Source of the DNA: Planctomycetales bacterium
Lineage (GTDB): Bacteria; Planctomycetota; Planctomycetia; Pirellulales; Pirellulaceae
NCBI GenBank assembly: GCA_020426625.1
Contig: JAGQPR010000016.1
Location: 1 to 37,306 of the forward strand
Length of the DNA stretch: 37,306 nucleotides
Direction: 5' to 3'
Positions 17,846 through 25,983 of this stretch are shown one piece after another (position 1 is the first letter of the stretch; each line of letters starts with the position of its first letter). The position numbers were made by a program, and so were the translations under genes. The notes beneath the pieces were generated by a model. The model had not been told where the DNA came from and searched no databases. It was given only the letters and a program-made list of their open reading frames with translations.

Positions 17846-18481
17846 ATGTCGGAAAGCGTAAACCAGAGCAAGTTCGAACGACTCGCCGAAGCTGGTGATC
17901 AACTTGCTATAGCGGAAGTCATGACCAGGAACCGTCCGCGATTGCGCGCTATGTTAGATTTCCGCATTGACCCCAGAGTTCGCAGCCGTGTAGACCCCTC
18001 CGATGTATTGCAAGAGGCATATATCGAAGTGGCACGCCGACTTCCTGAGTACTTCCCGCTGCGAGAAAGGGTCTCTCTGTTTGTGTGGATGCGGGGAATC
18101 ACCATGGAGCGTCTCCTGATGGTTCACAGGCGTCATCTCACGGCCAAACGCAGAGATGCCCGCCGCGAACTTTCGTTGTGTCCGCGGGGCAATGCCAACG
18201 AAACCAGCATGTCGATCGCCATCAATTTGCTGGCTAGAGAGGAGTCCGTTTCTCGCCAGGCCGTGCGTACAGAGCAAGCAGCTGCGCTGATGCAGCTGCT
18301 TGAGAGATTGGACGATTGCGAACGTGAAATCATTGCTCTACGGATTTTTGAAGGACTAACCAACGGGGAAGCTGCAGAAGTCCTTAATTTAACCAAGCAA
18401 AGGTCCAGTCGCATCTTTCTGCGCGGAGTGAGCAAACTCAAGAATGAACTTCATCACATTGGATTGACAGGCCTGGCGTGA
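17846..18481 (+). CDS. ECF-type RNA polymerase sigma factor (PF07638 family)
   Basis: 211 aa, a normal length for the planctomycete ECF family paired with Ser/Thr kinases. Region 2 includes DPSDVLQEAYIEVARRL (about residues 51-67) and the adjoining WMRGI stretch. Region 4 is a helix-turn-helix with LDDCEREIIALRIFEGL and NGEAAEVLNLT (about 150-185), ending in the R.F..GV..L pattern. The protein should direct RNA polymerase to a small regulon. The RBS is weak (AAGAAAGC). Its TGA overlaps the GTG of the kinase (GTGA), which points to translational coupling. The partner may be the kinase, the divergent zinc-finger proteins, or both. Target promoters cannot be read from this window. Confidence 0.93.
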   Translation: MSESVNQSKFERLAEAGDQLAIAEVMTRNRPRLRAMLDFRIDPRVRSRVDPSDVLQEAYIEVARRLPEYFPLRERVSLFVWMRGITMERLLMVHRRHLTAKRRDARRELSLCPRGNANETSMSIAINLLAREESVSRQAVRTEQAAALMQLLERLDDCEREIIALRIFEGLTNGEAAEVLNLTKQRSSRIFLRGVSKLKNELHHIGLTGLA

Positions 18482-21400
18482 AAGACCGCACCGAAACATC
18501 GGAATCGACTACCCATCAGCGGATCGATTGTCTCATCGATCAATACTTGTCCGAGTTGCGACAGGGCAATGTCATGGACGTTGATGCGTTTGCCCACCAG
18601 TATCCCGATGTCGAGCAAGAACTGCGCGAAATGCTTCAGACGATCGTGGCCGTGGAACGATTGCATGCCGGTGCGCATCGCGAGGAATGTCCCACTACCA
18701 GTACTCCTCATTTCGAATTGCCAATGATGGACGACTACCGCATCCTGCGAGTCGTAGGCCGCGGCGGCATGGGGATCGTCTTCGAAGCAATTCAGAAATC
18801 GTTGGATCGCCGAGTAGCTCTCAAGGTCTTGCCGCAGTCGATGCTCCAAAACCAACAGGCTCGCGAGCGATTTCAGTTTGAAGCGCGTACCGCGGCCAGG
18901 CTCCATCACACGAACATCGTCCCGATTCATGAGTTCGGATTTCATGAAGACACGTGTTTCTTCACGATGCAGTTTATCGATGGACAAGCATTGGATCAGG
19001 TGATTGCTGATCTAAAGCGAGTTCGCTCCGGTTCTGCCTTCCCATCCAGCGAACATCCAACGAGCTTTGAGGACGCGACAGGGGCGCCCACAATTTCGGT
19101 GATTTCTGTAACTAATCAAACTAATCGTTACCAAAGGCGATCGGAAACCGGCGCTGGGGAGCAGGCTGCCGAGACATCGTCTGTCGCATTGGCAGAGGCT
19201 ACGCGAGATACCACTGTGGGGTCACCTAGCCAGCCGTCGACGTGGAGTTCTTCCCCTGGCTATGCCCCCTATTTCATCAATGTCGCGCAGATAGCTAGGC
19301 AGGCGGCCGAAGCTCTAGCCTACGCTCACCAACAGGGTGTAATCCACAGAGATATCAAGCCCTCCAACTTAATCCTAGATCAGCATTGGAAGCTATGGAT
19401 CACCGATTTTGGCTTGGCTAAGTCCGATGAATCCATGGATCTAACGCGGCAGGGCGATGTCGTTGGCACGCTGCGGTACATGGCACCAGAGAGGTTCGAG
19501 GGTGAGTGTACGAGCCAAAATGACATCTACTCTCTTGGCGCCACACTCTATGAGTTGATTGTGCTACATCCCCCCTTCCACGCCGACGATCGAATTCAGC
19601 TCATCGATCAAATCAAAGCAGCAACGCCAGCAAAATTGCGTTCGATCGATCGCAAGGTACCTTACGATCTACAGACAATTGTGGAAAAGGCGATGGCAGC
19701 TGATACTGGTCGTCGCTATTTGACTGCCAAGGCGATGGCAAATGATCTGGAGCGATTTTTGGCCGGACGCCCGATCTTGGCCCGCCGCGTTGGAAACATG
19801 GAAAGGCTCTGGCTCTGGTCCAAGAAGAATCGGTCCTTGGCTGCTGCCCTGACTGCCGTTATCGCTATGCTCGTGCTGGGAACGATCGGCTCAACATTCG
19901 CCGCAATCGTGTTCCAGAGGCAAAGCGCATTCAATGCGATATTAGCTGCCCAAAAAGCGGCCCAATCAGTAGATGCTAAGACGCAACGAGACCTCGCGCT
20001 GCAGAACGCCTATTTCGCCGATATGCGACAAGTGCTAGACGATTGGGAAAACGGACACGTGCGTCGCATGATGACTACCTTGCGAGAGTACGTTCCGCAT
20101 CCCGGAAGTACAGACGTGCGAGGTTGGGAATGGTCCTACTTGCTTTCGTTGCCCAACCAAAACGTCTCCACGATTACGGACTTTCCGGGTACGGCAACGC
20201 AGGTTGGCTGGTCGCCCGACGGGCAGAAACTTGCCGGTGTTTGTTCGGACGATAGATTGCGGATATGGGATACCAACGCTTTACTGGTACGAGAAATAGT
20301 TGTTCCTGGGCTAAGAAGCTTTGCGTTCGATCGCGATGGAAAGCGGCTGGCAACCGCCTGTGGCGATCCGGTACTGCGAATCTGGGACCTTGATGCAGGA
20401 CGGATGATTGACTCGCATAAAACTGAATTCACCGAATTGCATCTGGTGGACTGGAATCACCAGACTAACCAGATCGCGCTGGGAGGCATCCATCCCGATA
20501 ATCAAGTTCTGGTTGTCGATGCGGAAAATCATCAAATCGTAATCAGCCAATTTGATTGGTTTCATTTAGAACAACTTGAAGGTCGCACTTTCAACGCACC
20601 CAACTTGTTGAAATTGAGTCCCGACGGCAAGAGTTTGTTCGTTTCCTTTCCGAAGGGTTTCTGTGTTTGCGACTTACACGGCGCATTCTTGAATCGATCA
20701 ATGGGGTTTGACAGGGACAGCAAGGCCACGGATTTCTGGTCTACCCAGCCGATGTGTGTAGCTTGGCTACCGGACAGCCAGCGTTATGTTATTGGCACTT
20801 ATCTTCAAGGAGCCTTGGTCTGTGAAATTGATCGGCAATCCGAGGACCCTCAACTCATCACAAGAATCGGTGGCGGTTCCGTTGATGCGGCGCTCGTCTC
20901 CCCGGACGGCCAGCGCGTCTATCTAGGTAACCGCAGTCAACGCATCGAAGTTTTTAATCTCGACGAACCTGAATCATTACTACAAACACATAAAGGACAC
21001 CTCGGTGGCGTGATTTCTTTGGCAATTCAGCCTCGTGGTGAATTGCTGGCATCGTCCTCCAACGATGGTTCGATACGAATCTGGAATCTGCTGGGCAACG
21101 TTTTAGCACAATCAACTGACAAACAACTCTTAGGATCGGGCACCAGCCCCGATGGCCGTTGGAACTGGACGAATGAGGCAGGCACGGTCACAATCTTCGA
21201 TGTCAACAGCGGGACTCGGCTCTTCTCCTTGAATGGCTTTGCACATGGCGGACGACCGCTTAAAGTCGCCGCAAAGTTCTTCCCCGATATCGGTCTCGCT
21301 CTGTTCTGGGAAAGCGAAATAGCCTTCGGGCCTCTCCATATTCAAGTCGTGGACACCAATTGCTGGCAACTTCTCCACCAGAGAAGTGCCTATACAATTG

Positions 21401-23649
21401 GCGGAAACTGGTCTTCTGTCGCTGGCGACTTTGCAGTCGATCGAGTTGGCGAGACAGGAGGCCTCTGGTTGTTCGACGGTGCTAGAGGAACGACAAGCTT
21501 CTTTCAGGCCCACGCGGCCGGCGCGCCAAACATAGCGCTTAGTCCGAGTGGAAAATACTTGGCCTCCGCGTGGCAAGGAGAAGTCAAACTGTGGGATACC
21601 CGAACCCAAACAGAGATTGCCAGCTTTTATGGGCATCGGCCGGGAGGTTACATGCCTTGGCTGTGTTGGGGGAACACGGGCCGCTACTTTGCTACGACCA
21701 GTATTGATCGTACTGTCAAGATATGGGACGTCGAACGAAAAAGTCTAACTCAAACATTACTGGGACTCCAAAGCACATCAGAGCAAACAGACTTTGGATT
21801 TTCAAAAGACGATCGCCTCTTCTCGGCTCGTGACAATTCTAATAACAAGGTTTGGCACGTCGACACAGGCAGAGAACTGCTCAGCGTAACCAATAAAGAT
21901 TCTGCGTTGATCAGGCAACATTTCGCCAATGATAATACCAGCGACCAACTTGTTCTCTCGGAAACTGAGCTGCAGTTTCATGCGCTTGCCAAAGCGGAGG
22001 AGTTGTCGCAAAACAGTGCTCAAGTCGAGCAGTATGAGCATCAGTCGCAGCACGCATTGGCCGCCGTATTACTTGGTCAACCAGATTCGCAACATTTTGC
22101 ACCGGAGCGCGCAATGCGTCTGTCCCAACGTGCTTTGGAATTGAATCCAACCAATCCTCAATATCTGTTGACGCTTGCTCTGGCTCAGTATTACTCACAG
22201 GCGTATGCGGACGCGCTAGCAACATTAAAGTTGTCCGCCGACTCAGGTGCGGATCCCCTAATCGTCGACTTGCTGCAAGCAGATTGCCTTCGCCTGCTGG
22301 ACCGAAAGCAGGACGCCACCGTTGCGATCAGTCGTGCCAAGGCTCTATTCAATAGGGCGCCACCGATCAACAAAACGCACCGAAGATTGGCAAGGAGCAT
22401 TTTGAAGTCTTTTTTCACAGATGGAATCGAGCGAACCTCTCCAACCAAAGTTGGTGTGACCACGCTTCAGGATGAGTTGAATGGAATCGACGATGGTCAA
22501 ATCTCATTGCGTGAAGCTGCGATCCTGGTCGCTGATGGTGGCGAAATTCACTTCGATGTGGCGGGGGTGGTTCGTCTGAAGCTTGGCGCTGTTGAAATCG
22601 ACAAATCCCTCAGTCTCGTGGGGCCCGGTACAGACCAATTGACCATCGACGCCGAAGGCCAATCACAGATTTTTAGAATTCGAGATGGCGACGAAGGTGC
22701 CTTTGCCGTGGTCTCCATTTCCGGCATACATTTGACAAAAGGTGCTTCGCCTCAAGAAAAATTGGCTCTGGCAGGATCTTACGGCGGAGCAATTCAGTGC
22801 TTCGAATCGCTCAATCTTAGGAATTGCCTTTTCGATCATAACGACGGCGGTCACGCAGGCGGCGCCGTGATGCTTTGGGACAGCGGTAAGATCGTAATCC
22901 ACGGCTGTCAATTCATTTCCAATAGTGCCACAGTTGGAGGTGCAATTCAAATTGCTGGCGCTGACCCTGCCGAAATGCAGGCATCGGTTTCCCTCTACGC
23001 CTGCACATTCCGGGCTAACCAAGCCGAATGGGGAGGCGCCGCCATTCGCACCGGCTCAGGCGAAGACACGCTGCGAGTCGTGAATTCGACATTTGTCGAA
23101 AATATTGCGACTCAAAAAGTGGCATCAGCGGATGTTCTCAACGGTGGCGGTGCCGTCTTGGCTAACAATCGCGAAACGGAGATCTTGCACTGCACTTTCA
23201 CGAAAAATCAAGGAGCGGCAGTCACGAGCCACTTGTATGCACAGGTGTGGAGTATGGAGGGCTTACCAAAGCTCACCATTTCCAATAGCATTCTTGCTGA
23301 GAATCTTGGTGTGGATGGCACACCTCTTGACCTGAACTCAGACTCGAAAGTGATTGCCACGGTCTCGCACTGTATCCTTGGGGAAATAGCCAACGGATTT
23401 GATGATGCCGGTAACAACCTCCGCGGGTTCGCCCCCCGCCTTGGACCCCTTGCCAACAATGGCGGCCCCACGCCGACCGTTGCACTATTACCTGGCAGCC
23501 CAGCCATCGACTCAGGTAGCGCCAACAACTCCGCCGATCCCACCCTGCGATTCGATCAGCGCGGCGCACCTTATGCCAGATCACTCGATGGCAATGGAGA
23601 CGGTAAATCGCTTCCGGACATTGGTGCGGTTGAATTCTGTGTGAAGTAG
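18478..23649 (+). CDS. Transmembrane Ser/Thr protein kinase with WD40, TPR-like and CSLREA/beta-helix extracytoplasmic domains
   Basis: 1723 aa from a GTG start inside the sigma gene's stop. Residues 1-75 form the N-terminal helical region common in planctomycete kinases. The kinase domain has a GRGGMG loop (94-99), K116 in VALKVL, HRDIKPSN (290-297), DFGLAK (310-315) and APE (336-338), so all catalytic residues are present. A low-complexity insert of about 85 residues (about 178-265) lies between the N-terminal part and the catalytic loop. A helix at 453-479 crosses the membrane. Outside are WD40 repeats (about 560-1180, e.g. GHLGGVISLAI then IRIWNL), TPR-like helices near 1205-1290, then from about 1322 a DGQISLREA motif, G-rich beta-helix repeats and a C-terminal NNGGPTPT/LPGSPAIDSG signature of choice-of-anchor-Q proteins. 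It probably senses an envelope signal and phosphorylates cytoplasmic targets, possibly the sigma factor. Confidence 0.93.
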   Translation: MKDRTETSESTTHQRIDCLIDQYLSELRQGNVMDVDAFAHQYPDVEQELREMLQTIVAVERLHAGAHREECPTTSTPHFELPMMDDYRILRVVGRGGMGIVFEAIQKSLDRRVALKVLPQSMLQNQQARERFQFEARTAARLHHTNIVPIHEFGFHEDTCFFTMQFIDGQALDQVIADLKRVRSGSAFPSSEHPTSFEDATGAPTISVISVTNQTNRYQRRSETGAGEQAAETSSVALAEATRDTTVGSPSQPSTWSSSPGYAPYFINVAQIARQAAEALAYAHQQGVIHRDIKPSNLILDQHWKLWITDFGLAKSDESMDLTRQGDVVGTLRYMAPERFEGECTSQNDIYSLGATLYELIVLHPPFHADDRIQLIDQIKAATPAKLRSIDRKVPYDLQTIVEKAMAADTGRRYLTAKAMANDLERFLAGRPILARRVGNMERLWLWSKKNRSLAAALTAVIAMLVLGTIGSTFAAIVFQRQSAFNAILAAQKAAQSVDAKTQRDLALQNAYFADMRQVLDDWENGHVRRMMTTLREYVPHPGSTDVRGWEWSYLLSLPNQNVSTITDFPGTATQVGWSPDGQKLAGVCSDDRLRIWDTNALLVREIVVPGLRSFAFDRDGKRLATACGDPVLRIWDLDAGRMIDSHKTEFTELHLVDWNHQTNQIALGGIHPDNQVLVVDAENHQIVISQFDWFHLEQLEGRTFNAPNLLKLSPDGKSLFVSFPKGFCVCDLHGAFLNRSMGFDRDSKATDFWSTQPMCVAWLPDSQRYVIGTYLQGALVCEIDRQSEDPQLITRIGGGSVDAALVSPDGQRVYLGNRSQRIEVFNLDEPESLLQTHKGHLGGVISLAIQPRGELLASSSNDGSIRIWNLLGNVLAQSTDKQLLGSGTSPDGRWNWTNEAGTVTIFDVNSGTRLFSLNGFAHGGRPLKVAAKFFPDIGLALFWESEIAFGPLHIQVVDTNCWQLLHQRSAYTIGGNWSSVAGDFAVDRVGETGGLWLFDGARGTTSFFQAHAAGAPNIALSPSGKYLASAWQGEVKLWDTRTQTEIASFYGHRPGGYMPWLCWGNTGRYFATTSIDRTVKIWDVERKSLTQTLLGLQSTSEQTDFGFSKDDRLFSARDNSNNKVWHVDTGRELLSVTNKDSALIRQHFANDNTSDQLVLSETELQFHALAKAEELSQNSAQVEQYEHQSQHALAAVLLGQPDSQHFAPERAMRLSQRALELNPTNPQYLLTLALAQYYSQAYADALATLKLSADSGADPLIVDLLQADCLRLLDRKQDATVAISRAKALFNRAPPINKTHRRLARSILKSFFTDGIERTSPTKVGVTTLQDELNGIDDGQISLREAAILVADGGEIHFDVAGVVRLKLGAVEIDKSLSLVGPGTDQLTIDAEGQSQIFRIRDGDEGAFAVVSISGIHLTKGASPQEKLALAGSYGGAIQCFESLNLRNCLFDHNDGGHAGGAVMLWDSGKIVIHGCQFISNSATVGGAIQIAGADPAEMQASVSLYACTFRANQAEWGGAAIRTGSGEDTLRVVNSTFVENIATQKVASADVLNGGGAVLANNRETEILHCTFTKNQGAAVTSHLYAQVWSMEGLPKLTISNSILAENLGVDGTPLDLNSDSKVIATVSHCILGEIANGFDDAGNNLRGFAPRLGPLANNGGPTPTVALLPGSPAIDSGSANNSADPTLRFDQRGAPYARSLDGNGDGKSLPDIGAVEFCVK

Positions 23650-24153
23650 GAAGATGCGTCATGGTTGGGCACTGTCCTTTCGTTGTACGTGCTGGTGCAA
23701 GCTACCAGATCTTTATCCCACATTCGCTGGACTAGTAGGTGCATCGATCCCAGCCAGCAAAAGCTTGACGGCAAGGACATCTGGCTGGATCGCAAGCCGA
23801 CCTCGCCCCTTACGTTAACGATACAATTTGTTGGCTGCATCAACATGGCGTAGGTAACGAAGTTGCGATTCGCCGAGGAAACTTGAAGGCTTATCGAAAG
23901 AAGCTTGGGAACTGTCAGATTTCCGACGTGACGACCGGCGTTGGAGAAGCCACGGATATCGCTCGCTCGAACACGGCGTTTTTCCGCGACCGCGACCGCG
24001 TGACCGAAGTGGCGAAGTGGCGAAGTGGGCAGACACGCTTATCCAACCGAAATTGCAAGCCACGGAAGCAAGCCTGCGGAGCTGGATCAAGAACACGATG
24101 CCAAAATACCACGAGACATTTAATATTAAGTAAACCGCCACGGAATCGAGTCG
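23650..24153. other. Gap between kinase and sulfatase genes, mostly decayed coding sequence
   Basis: This 504-bp gap holds no intact gene. Its 3' three quarters look like the broken reading frame described at 23769-24133. The first ~115 bp show nothing recognisable. No rho-independent terminator is visible after the kinase stop at 23647-23649. Confidence 0.5.
23769..24133 (+). pseudogene. Frameshifted gene remnant with an 8-bp triplication
   Basis: A stop-free frame opens at 23769 and reads protein-like sequence with GC-rich third positions (landmarks DLAPYVNDTICWLHQ, then GVGEATDIARS, then RVTEVAKW) up to 24020. There CGAAGTGG occurs three times in tandem (24005-24028). Removing one copy joins the frame to ADTLIQPKLQATEASLRSW and a TAA at 24131-24133. 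Upstream, a one-base loss near 23797 would extend the frame back through LDGKDIWLDRK. I do not recognise the family. It ends 20 bp before the sulfatase start. The alternative is chance open sequence, but the codon regularity argues against that. Confidence 0.4.
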
Positions 24154-25761
24154 ATGACAAGATTGCTTTTGATTTTTGTTTCTACTTGGGGGTACGCCTG
24201 TCACATCGACGCCGCAGACCAACCGAACATTCTGTTTATCGCCGTAGATGACCTGCGTCCCGAGTTGGGTTGTTACGGATCGCCGATTGCCGTCACCCCC
24301 AATCTCGATGCACTGGCGACCGACGGACTACTTTTCAGACGCGCCTATTGCCAGCAAGCGATCTGTCGACCGTCGCGAGCCAGTTTGATGACTGGAACCC
24401 GCCCAGAGACAACAGGACTCTTTCACAACTACGTTTCGCTCCGTGAACTGCAGCCGGATATTCTGACTCTACCGCAGCACTTGATTGCCAATGGTTACGA
24501 CACAGCGTATGTAGGCAAGATTTTCCACAATGGCGACACCGATGATGACCGCTCTTGGAGTCGCGAACCGGCGAAGTGGCTGGGCACCGAGCTAAGACCA
24601 CCCAATGGACCTTACCGTTTGCCCGAGAACGTCCAACTGGTGAAAGAGAACTTAGAGGAAATGTTCGCCAAGTACGGTGAGGCGGCCAAACGAGGGCTGG
24701 CAAGTGGTCCCGCCTTTGAAAGTGCGGATGTGCCAGACCATGCCTACGTTGATGGCTATAACACGCTGTTAGCTATCAAGACCATGCAGCAAATGGCGAA
24801 AGCGGGAAAGCCGTTCTTTCTGGGCATGGGCTACCATCTGCCGCACCTCAATTGGTGCGCCCCAAAGAAGTACTGGGATCTTTATGACCCGAATCAGATC
24901 CCGTTGGTCGAGGATGGCGAGCCTCCCGCAGATGGAGCCGCGATGGGTTTGCACGCTTCTTTCGAACTGAGAACGCGCTCCAACATACCCAAGCATGGTC
25001 TCATCAAACCCAGCCTGGCGCGCACACTCAAGCATGCATACCTTGCCAGTACGAGCTATGTCGATGCTCAGATTGGACTCTTGCTGAAGGCTCTCGATGA
25101 AGCTGGCCTGCGAGACAACACCATCATCATTCTTTGGGGCGATCATGGCTGGCACCTCGGGGACATGGGAGTGTGGGGAAAAGCCACCAACTATGAGATT
25201 GCCACCCGAGTCCCGTTGATAATCTGGACGCCAGACATGAAAGTCCGTGGAGCAAAGTCAGATGCGTTGGTTGAATTGGTCGATATTTTCCCAACGCTGT
25301 GCGACCTGGCAGGTGTCTCAAAGCCCGACCATCTGGAAGGACACAGCTTCACGCCGTTGCTAGACGATCCGCAACGCGCATGGAAGAAAGCAGCCTTCAG
25401 TCAGTATCCGAATCCGGCGCTGCGTGAATGGGCGGCCAACCCGCTTTCGCAAGCAATGCGTGAGACTTGGTTTGGCCCACTGATTGAAGAAGTCGAACAA
25501 CGAATCATTGATCAGCAGGGTGAACGTTGGAACCGGGAATTGTTCGAACAGCATATGATGGGGCATGCGATGAGGACGGATCGTTATCGACTGGTCGCTT
25601 GGCGCGATCATCGCGATCCACAGGCGGCGCCCATCTTTGTCGAATTGTTCGATCACCAGACTGATCCACGGGAAACCACAAACATCGCCCGTGAAAGCCC
25701 ACAGGTCGTTCAGGAATTGATGATACAACTGGACGCTGGCTGGAGAGTGTCATTGCAATAG
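24154..25761 (+). CDS. Secreted sulfatase, iduronate-2-sulfatase-like
   Basis: 535 aa, usual for the family. A short signal peptide ends near HIDA (about residue 20). Active-site features are D32-D33 in FIAVDDLRP, the formylglycine signature CRPSRASLMTG with C71 as the residue to be converted, D330-H331 in WGDHGWHLG and K343 in WGKATNYE. The AVDDLRPELGCYG start and the GKIFH.G motif are typical of the iduronate-2-sulfatase/choline-sulfatase-like branch (SulfAtlas S1_7 type). It should hydrolyse sulfate esters on a glycan outside the cytoplasm and needs a formylglycine-generating enzyme encoded elsewhere. The RBS is weak (GAG 3 nt from ATG). It sits upstream of PSD1/DUF1501 and sugar-acid genes, consistent with sulfated polysaccharide use. 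The exact substrate cannot be told. Confidence 0.92.
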   Translation: MTRLLLIFVSTWGYACHIDAADQPNILFIAVDDLRPELGCYGSPIAVTPNLDALATDGLLFRRAYCQQAICRPSRASLMTGTRPETTGLFHNYVSLRELQPDILTLPQHLIANGYDTAYVGKIFHNGDTDDDRSWSREPAKWLGTELRPPNGPYRLPENVQLVKENLEEMFAKYGEAAKRGLASGPAFESADVPDHAYVDGYNTLLAIKTMQQMAKAGKPFFLGMGYHLPHLNWCAPKKYWDLYDPNQIPLVEDGEPPADGAAMGLHASFELRTRSNIPKHGLIKPSLARTLKHAYLASTSYVDAQIGLLLKALDEAGLRDNTIIILWGDHGWHLGDMGVWGKATNYEIATRVPLIIWTPDMKVRGAKSDALVELVDIFPTLCDLAGVSKPDHLEGHSFTPLLDDPQRAWKKAAFSQYPNPALREWAANPLSQAMRETWFGPLIEEVEQRIIDQQGERWNRELFEQHMMGHAMRTDRYRLVAWRDHRDPQAAPIFVELFDHQTDPRETTNIARESPQVVQELMIQLDAGWRVSLQ

Positions 25762-25897
25762 CGGACGCTTTATCAGTTGCTTTTGTATGTTTGGATCCGC
25801 CTATAACGACTTTCGCCCTTTTGCTTGAGACATCGAGAGTTCAACCGATTAAACGAATTGCAAAACGTTGTTGAGACAGTAAGCATCCTCGCAGCAG

Positions 25898-25972
25898 TTT
25901 TTCCGCGTAATTAACTGCTTTGGTGTTAGCCGCGGTTGTTGAAGTATCAGAAAACTTGCGCGTTGGTGCTTA
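25898..25972 (+). repeat. 75-bp dispersed repeat, copy A
   Basis: It matches copy B at 32457-32531 over 75 ungapped positions with 12 differences by hand count (about 84%). It ends 11 bp before the chosen start of the PSD1 gene. The shared core includes ATCAGAAAACTTG then CGTTGGTGCTTA. The repeat is open in the PSD1 frame and adds a [10 protein letters not shown] peptide if an upstream TTG is taken as start, which I consider an artefact. Confidence 0.8.
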
Positions 25973-25983
25973 GGCCCGAACTA

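Noticed and set aside
18454..18987. 177-codon minus-strand frame under the kinase N-terminus
   Set aside because: It is antisense to a kinase with intact motifs and has no RBS or domain.
25936..25983. Upstream TTG start for the PSD1 protein
   Set aside because: The extension lies in the 75-bp dispersed repeat and would put a non-signal peptide before the clear signal sequence.
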